Positions 60,104-64,000 of a stretch of DNA of 64,000 bases are shown piece by piece. This DNA comes from Thunnus maccoyii. Lineage: Eukaryota; Chordata; Actinopteri; Scombriformes; Scombridae. The translations under genes were made by a program, and so were the position numbers. The stretch covers positions 29,176,662-29,240,661 of the forward strand of contig NC_056533.1 in assembly GCF_910596095.1 (NCBI RefSeq), given 5' to 3'. A model generated the notes under the pieces. That model had not been told where the DNA came from and ran no database searches. It saw only the letters and a program-made list of their open reading frames with translations. How positions within the stretch are numbered: position 1 is the first letter of the stretch; each line of letters opens with the position of its first letter.

Positions 60104-61639
60104 CTTTGGCCTCATTAACAGTGAGTTGATGGGTTGGCAAGGTTAATAGAGATTCATAATCTAAGCACAGCTGCAGCCTCCAATCTTTTATATGGTGGTT
60201 TTGCACTGGTGTGTATGTGTGTATTTAATCTTTGTGTGTGCTTATAGACATAATTTCTATGTGTGCTTGTCTCTCATATTTGTGTGGCTCCGCATGTGCT
60301 CTGTAATCTGGTTTACAGGAAACACGCCACAGCCAAACACATGGTCAATTTCCCCTCCTGGTCCTATCATTAGCCTGGGGCCTAATCCTTAGTTATAATT
60401 CAGATGATGGGCCCTGCCAGTCGGGGCCCGCTAATAAGTCACATAAATCACAGTGTGAAGCTGAGGCTGGGTCGAGGCCCAGTGAAGTCAGCCATTTTCC
60501 TCTTCTGACTTCTGCAGGCAGAGATTTCCATGTCGCTTGATTACCAATAAGGGCAGATGAAAAGGGCAGTTACACATACACACACATGCAACCCCACACA
60601 CTCACATGCAGAAAGAGTGGTAATCTAAAGCTGTTCATGCTTTGAATACTGAGCGTGGTGAAATACCAAAAGACTGCAGCTGAGCAGTGGGGGTGATTTG
60701 ATGTTAGTGCGTGTTGAAAGCTGTGGATTACTTTACCCTAGCAGAACCATTTACATTTCTCACAGTTCAAAACATTTGAGCAAATTAAGGATCAAAGGAA
60801 ATCATTCAAAATGGAAAATAAAATCTTCCTCTCTTAATCATTTCTGTTATTTTTTTTAGGGTCAATCTGCTCCAGCTAATCCATTTTCAAATCATTTTCG
60901 CATCATGACACTGAGAGTCACCTTGAAGTAGGTTCAGGCTTTTGTATCGTATGAGATCACATAGTGGAAAAAGGACATGTGTTAGAAACAAGATTAACAG
61001 CCTTGGTTTGATATGGGATTATAACAGCTCTCTTGCAGTCAAGCGATGCTCATGGATTAGATCTCACACCAGAGATTAATCTAAAACAATCTGCTATGAC
61101 TTGATTTTGTACAACAGGATTATTTCTTTGACATATGTTTTAAAGATCTAAAACTACATTTTTAAAGATTAACATAGAGAGACAAAATCTTCCCATGTCT
61201 TTCTGATTAGTCTATTGGGATTCAGAGTAAGACTTTCTCCTAAAGGCAAGAGGATCACATTCCTACTCACCTCTTTTCAGTGATGAAAGTTTTAGGTCCT
61301 TTAAGTGTAAAGTTGGTCTGAGGTGTGTGTGTGTGAGAGTTGGCCTTGATTTACAATGACGCTATTGCTTTACAAATGAGTCTCCAGTCCTGCCGGATGA
61401 GAAAGGGGGAAGAGAAAGAATAGAAATGTCAAATTCATCTGCTTTTCAGTCTGGTCTGAGGGCTTTAAAGGAATATAATCGCACATCAGGAGCTCCCTCT
61501 TAAAAAAAAAAAAAAAAAGAAAGAAAAAAAGAAGTCACTTTTTATAAGACTAGCGAGGTGGGAAAGCTGCTTAAGGGGAATATCTCTAAATTTGAGAATG
61601 TACCACCTATTATTCGAGTTAGGGACAGTTTAATCAATA
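57001..61639. other. Unique non-coding stretch
   Basis: No gene is recognised in 4.6 kb. 58910-59060, 59560-59720 and 60410-60560 are repeat-free and look like possible conserved non-coding DNA. A GT run lies at 60069-60101 and a poly(A) run at 61502-61518. Confidence 0.5.
60069..60101. repeat. (GT)n microsatellite
   Basis: Uninterrupted GT run. Confidence 0.95.
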
Positions 61640-62290
61640 TTTGTGAATAGCAACGGTAACAATTAGGCTTGCCGTGGTAGTCGGTGTTACTGGTGTTGGG
61701 GCATACACCGATTACATTACTTGCCCACTGCCCATACCATTGTTTTGCTTTTTTTTTATAGAAATAAAACATAGTCATCAAATAAAAATCTCAAATTTGT
61801 AAAATACTAAGCATGTTATCAATACGTAGTCGGACGAAGAACACCACAATTATAAACTGAAAGGGACTGCTCTGTGAAAGTCTGCAGCAGCAGCAGAGTC
61901 ACAGCACAAACGTCTGTCCTCCCTCCTGCTCTCTGCTGTAAACACACGTAGATGTTTGCGAGCAGCTGCTCTCATGTCTCCCCGGGTGTCGGTGCTTGTT
62001 TTCACCAGAAACCAGTTTCTCCTGCTTTTTGCCCGCTCAGCCTGCTCTCGGTGTGTCTATCTCCAGATGGCAGGAGGGTTGCTCCGGTTCTGGTTCTAAG
62101 TGGCGGTCGTCCTCTGGTTCATCCCCTCGGAGGATGACGCCCTGGTGGCAGCCTGAAGCCCACCATCACTAACTCTTAAGTAAGGGGAAGACCTAAACTA
62201 AAAATCTAATGTTAAAGCGATATTGAGCGTGATCAACAAATATCTTGTAAAATGTCTGCTGTACCTGATAACACTGGTGTTGTCACAAGT
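61640..62290 (+). mobile_element. Probable DNA transposon relic
   Basis: The segment contains 'GGCTTGCCGTGGTAGTCGGT', then 'GTTACTGGTG' and 'GGCATACACCGATTACATTA' (about 61660-61720), and a downstream GC-richer part ('TCTCCCCGGGTGTCGGTGCT', 'CCCCTCGGAGGATGACG'). Both recall the 5' parts of fish transposons. Terminal repeats and target duplication were not identified, and no transposase frame is present. Confidence 0.35.
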
Positions 62291-62549
62291 TTATTAAATT
62301 TTCACTGTGGCATCGTATCCCAAAGTTCTCAAAAACATGAGAGGCATAAATCACTGATTTAATAAGGATGTCAAAATTCTGAGTTAGCTGCATGACATTT
62401 ATGCTATTTGGAATTGTAATGGTCACTATGAGCAACCGAGGCAATTGTCGAAAAATAGTGTAAAGATTGGCCATGTTATCATCCTGTGTCTTCCTAACTT
62501 GCTGCCAACCTCCCAGTGACTCTTTCCCTCTTTCTCCCTGCGTGTGTGC

Positions 62550-63060
62550 GTGCTTGTGTGAGTGGAGACAGGTGTGCTGGAGTCGGAGCAGAGCCACCCC
62601 AGCTGCACCTCATCATTGATATCAAGCCCTCTACAAATACCCAGCCCTGCCAGATCGTAGCCTCTCCTTCAGTCAGTGTTACTACACTTAGAGCCCTTTA
62701 GCTGCATTTATCCAGTTTTCTTGTTGTTGCCTGTTTTCCTGTGCCTAACCCAGTTTCCTGACTCCTGAAGTTCTGCCTGTTCTGTCTCCAGACCCTGTCT
62801 CCAGACCCTCGTCTCAACTCATCAGCCCTGCTTGCCTGCCCTAGATCCCTGCTCTTCCCAGCTTATAGCCCAAGCTCCAGCCCCAGTTTTCCAGCTACAT
62901 GCCTAAGCCTCAGATCCTGGTTCCCGGCTTCCAACCCCAGCCCCAACCCTAGTTTCCCAGCCACCTGCCCAAGCTCCAGTCCCAGTTCCCAGTTACCTGC
63001 CCAAGCTTCCCCAAGCCTGCATTCCCTTTCCCCAGCCTTTACAATAAACACCTTCTTTCT
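62550..63060. repeat. C-rich repeat, LTR-like or satellite-like
   Basis: 62862-63010 is a degenerate tandem repeat built from 'CCCAAGCTCCAGYCCCAGTT' type units alternating with 'TTTCCAGCYACMTGCC', period about 55-60 bp. It is followed by an 'ACAATAAACACCTTCTTTC' polyadenylation-like end (about 63041-63059). The 5' part has 'CCCAGCTGCACCTCATCA' near 62597. The composition resembles a fish LTR or long-UTR repeat, but no primer-binding site or internal gag/pol is seen. Confidence 0.4.
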
Positions 63061-63639
63061 ATCATATCCCTGTCTCCTTCTAATCTTCTAATATTCACAA
63101 AATAAGTGTACCATGCCATACTGTCCCAGGCCATCAGAATCTCAAACCCTAATGAAAGGCAGGATACTCAGTCATGCTGCCGCTGTGGCTATCAGCAGAT
63201 CCCTAATATGAACAAATAAGGCACAGGCGGTAGGTCCAAGTTCAAGTTGGAGATGATAAGGACAATCTATATAATCTGACAAGCTACACATTTGTCCCTA
63301 TTGCACATTCATGCAGCTGCTCAAGCTTAATGTGGCTGAAACGGGCCTCAACTACTCTGTGCTTTGTACATGTTGGCTCATATATATTGTTATTAATGCT
63401 GCATTTACTGTACTTTTCATTTCTCATGTCTAATCTATTTGACACAAATTATTTCTTCCGTACATTAGCCTGCTGAGGCTTTTGATGCCATGGTTTGTGA
63501 GGTTTGTTGCTCTTGCCAATGTAGCCTTCAAATATTCAGGCTCTAGTGCCTCACAGACAACATGTTTGTGAACAGAAATTCTCATAAGTATTTGTGTAAT
63601 TGTGTTTAAGCAAACTGAATACAGACTAAGGGGCAATTA
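63061..63639. other. Unannotated stretch
   Basis: No recognisable gene or repeat; short frames only. Confidence 0.5.
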
Positions 63640-64000
63640 CCATGGCTTGAGGCTGAAGCCAATGCAGAAGTACCTTGAGGTGCGATGCCACCAATGGCTG
63701 CTAGATGCTGGCTCCAAAAAATCCCTGGCACCAACTGACTCACATTCAAAATGCATCCACCTCCCTCTAGAGTCATATTTTTTTTCAACATTATGGTCTC
63801 AATTGCTTAATTCAGGCCCTCTAATACATGTGTTAGTGGTCATTTTGGAAATTATTGCTCAGGTAATAAGATTTGAAGACTTATAGTAGCTTTGATGTCT
63901 GCCATGTGGGCGTTGATTGACAATTGGCTCACCTGCTGCTCTCCCCAGCTCCAGGACTGGCACTCAGTCAAACTATGGTTGCAATATTTCAGCAAGTTTT
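63640..64000 (+). repeat. Dispersed fish repeat running off the window
   Basis: It contains the block order 'GAGGCTGAAGCCAATGCAGA', 'ACCTTGAGGTGCGATGCCAC', 'CAATGGCTGCTAGATGCTGG', a central AT-rich part and a 'GTGGGCGTTGATTGACAATT' end, which I recognise as a common percomorph interspersed repeat. It has no coding capacity, and the right boundary is not visible. Confidence 0.55.

Noticed and set aside
1..64000. CRISPR arrays, bacterial operons, tRNA and rRNA genes
   Set aside because: None seen; the sequence is vertebrate in character and its repeats are microsatellites and transposons.

Overview
The window looks like 64 kb of euchromatic DNA from a bony fish, most likely a percomorph teleost. 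It is AT-rich, CpG-poor and full of CA/GT microsatellites. It carries interspersed repeats of types I know from teleosts: L2/Maui-like LINEs, TTAA-flanked MITEs, hAT MITEs and the 'AAAGGATCTGAATACTTC' family. I find no bacterial-type gene, CRISPR array, rRNA or tRNA, and no convincing multi-exon host gene. It is best read as a gene desert or a very large intron. Almost all open frames are short chance frames; the ones with recognisable protein content are transposon relics. Family names come from recognition by eye, not from a database search.

Layout. 0-8.8 kb: mostly unique DNA with two copies of one dispersed repeat (824-1650, 7262-7760). 8.8-15.4 kb: a repeat-rich block with two fish MITE-like repeats, a hAT-type terminus, a plus-strand L2-like LINE (10890-12463) whose RT active site is mutated, a possible secreted-peptide exon (13688) and a 641-bp hAT MITE (14755-15395). 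15.4-20.9 kb: unique. 20.9-23.7 kb: a minus-strand LINE that keeps an ORF1 piece, the post-endonuclease linker, RT remnants and a 3' tail, but has lost its endonuclease. 23.7-37.7 kb: mostly unique, AT-rich, with microsatellites and stretches that look like conserved non-coding DNA.

37.7-53 kb is a transposon hotspot. It holds a 2.7-kb element with arms of about 200-250 bp (37711-40375); a short MITE; an L2 tail; a nearly complete hAT element (41055-43813) with terminal repeats, 8-bp target duplication and a frameshifted KIAA1586-like transposase; a 4.3-kb element (47249-51517) with arms of about 270 bp, an 8-bp target duplication, a zinc-finger remnant and an internal TTAA MITE; and a 560-bp hairpin element (51953-52512) with a perfect 8-bp target duplication. 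53-64 kb: unique DNA with microsatellites, a probable transposon relic near 62 kb, a C-rich tandem repeat at 62.9 kb and another fish repeat at the right edge.

No functional pathway is encoded. The interest lies in the DNA-transposon architecture (nesting, long inverted arms, captured or decayed ORFs) and in possible non-coding regulatory sequence.
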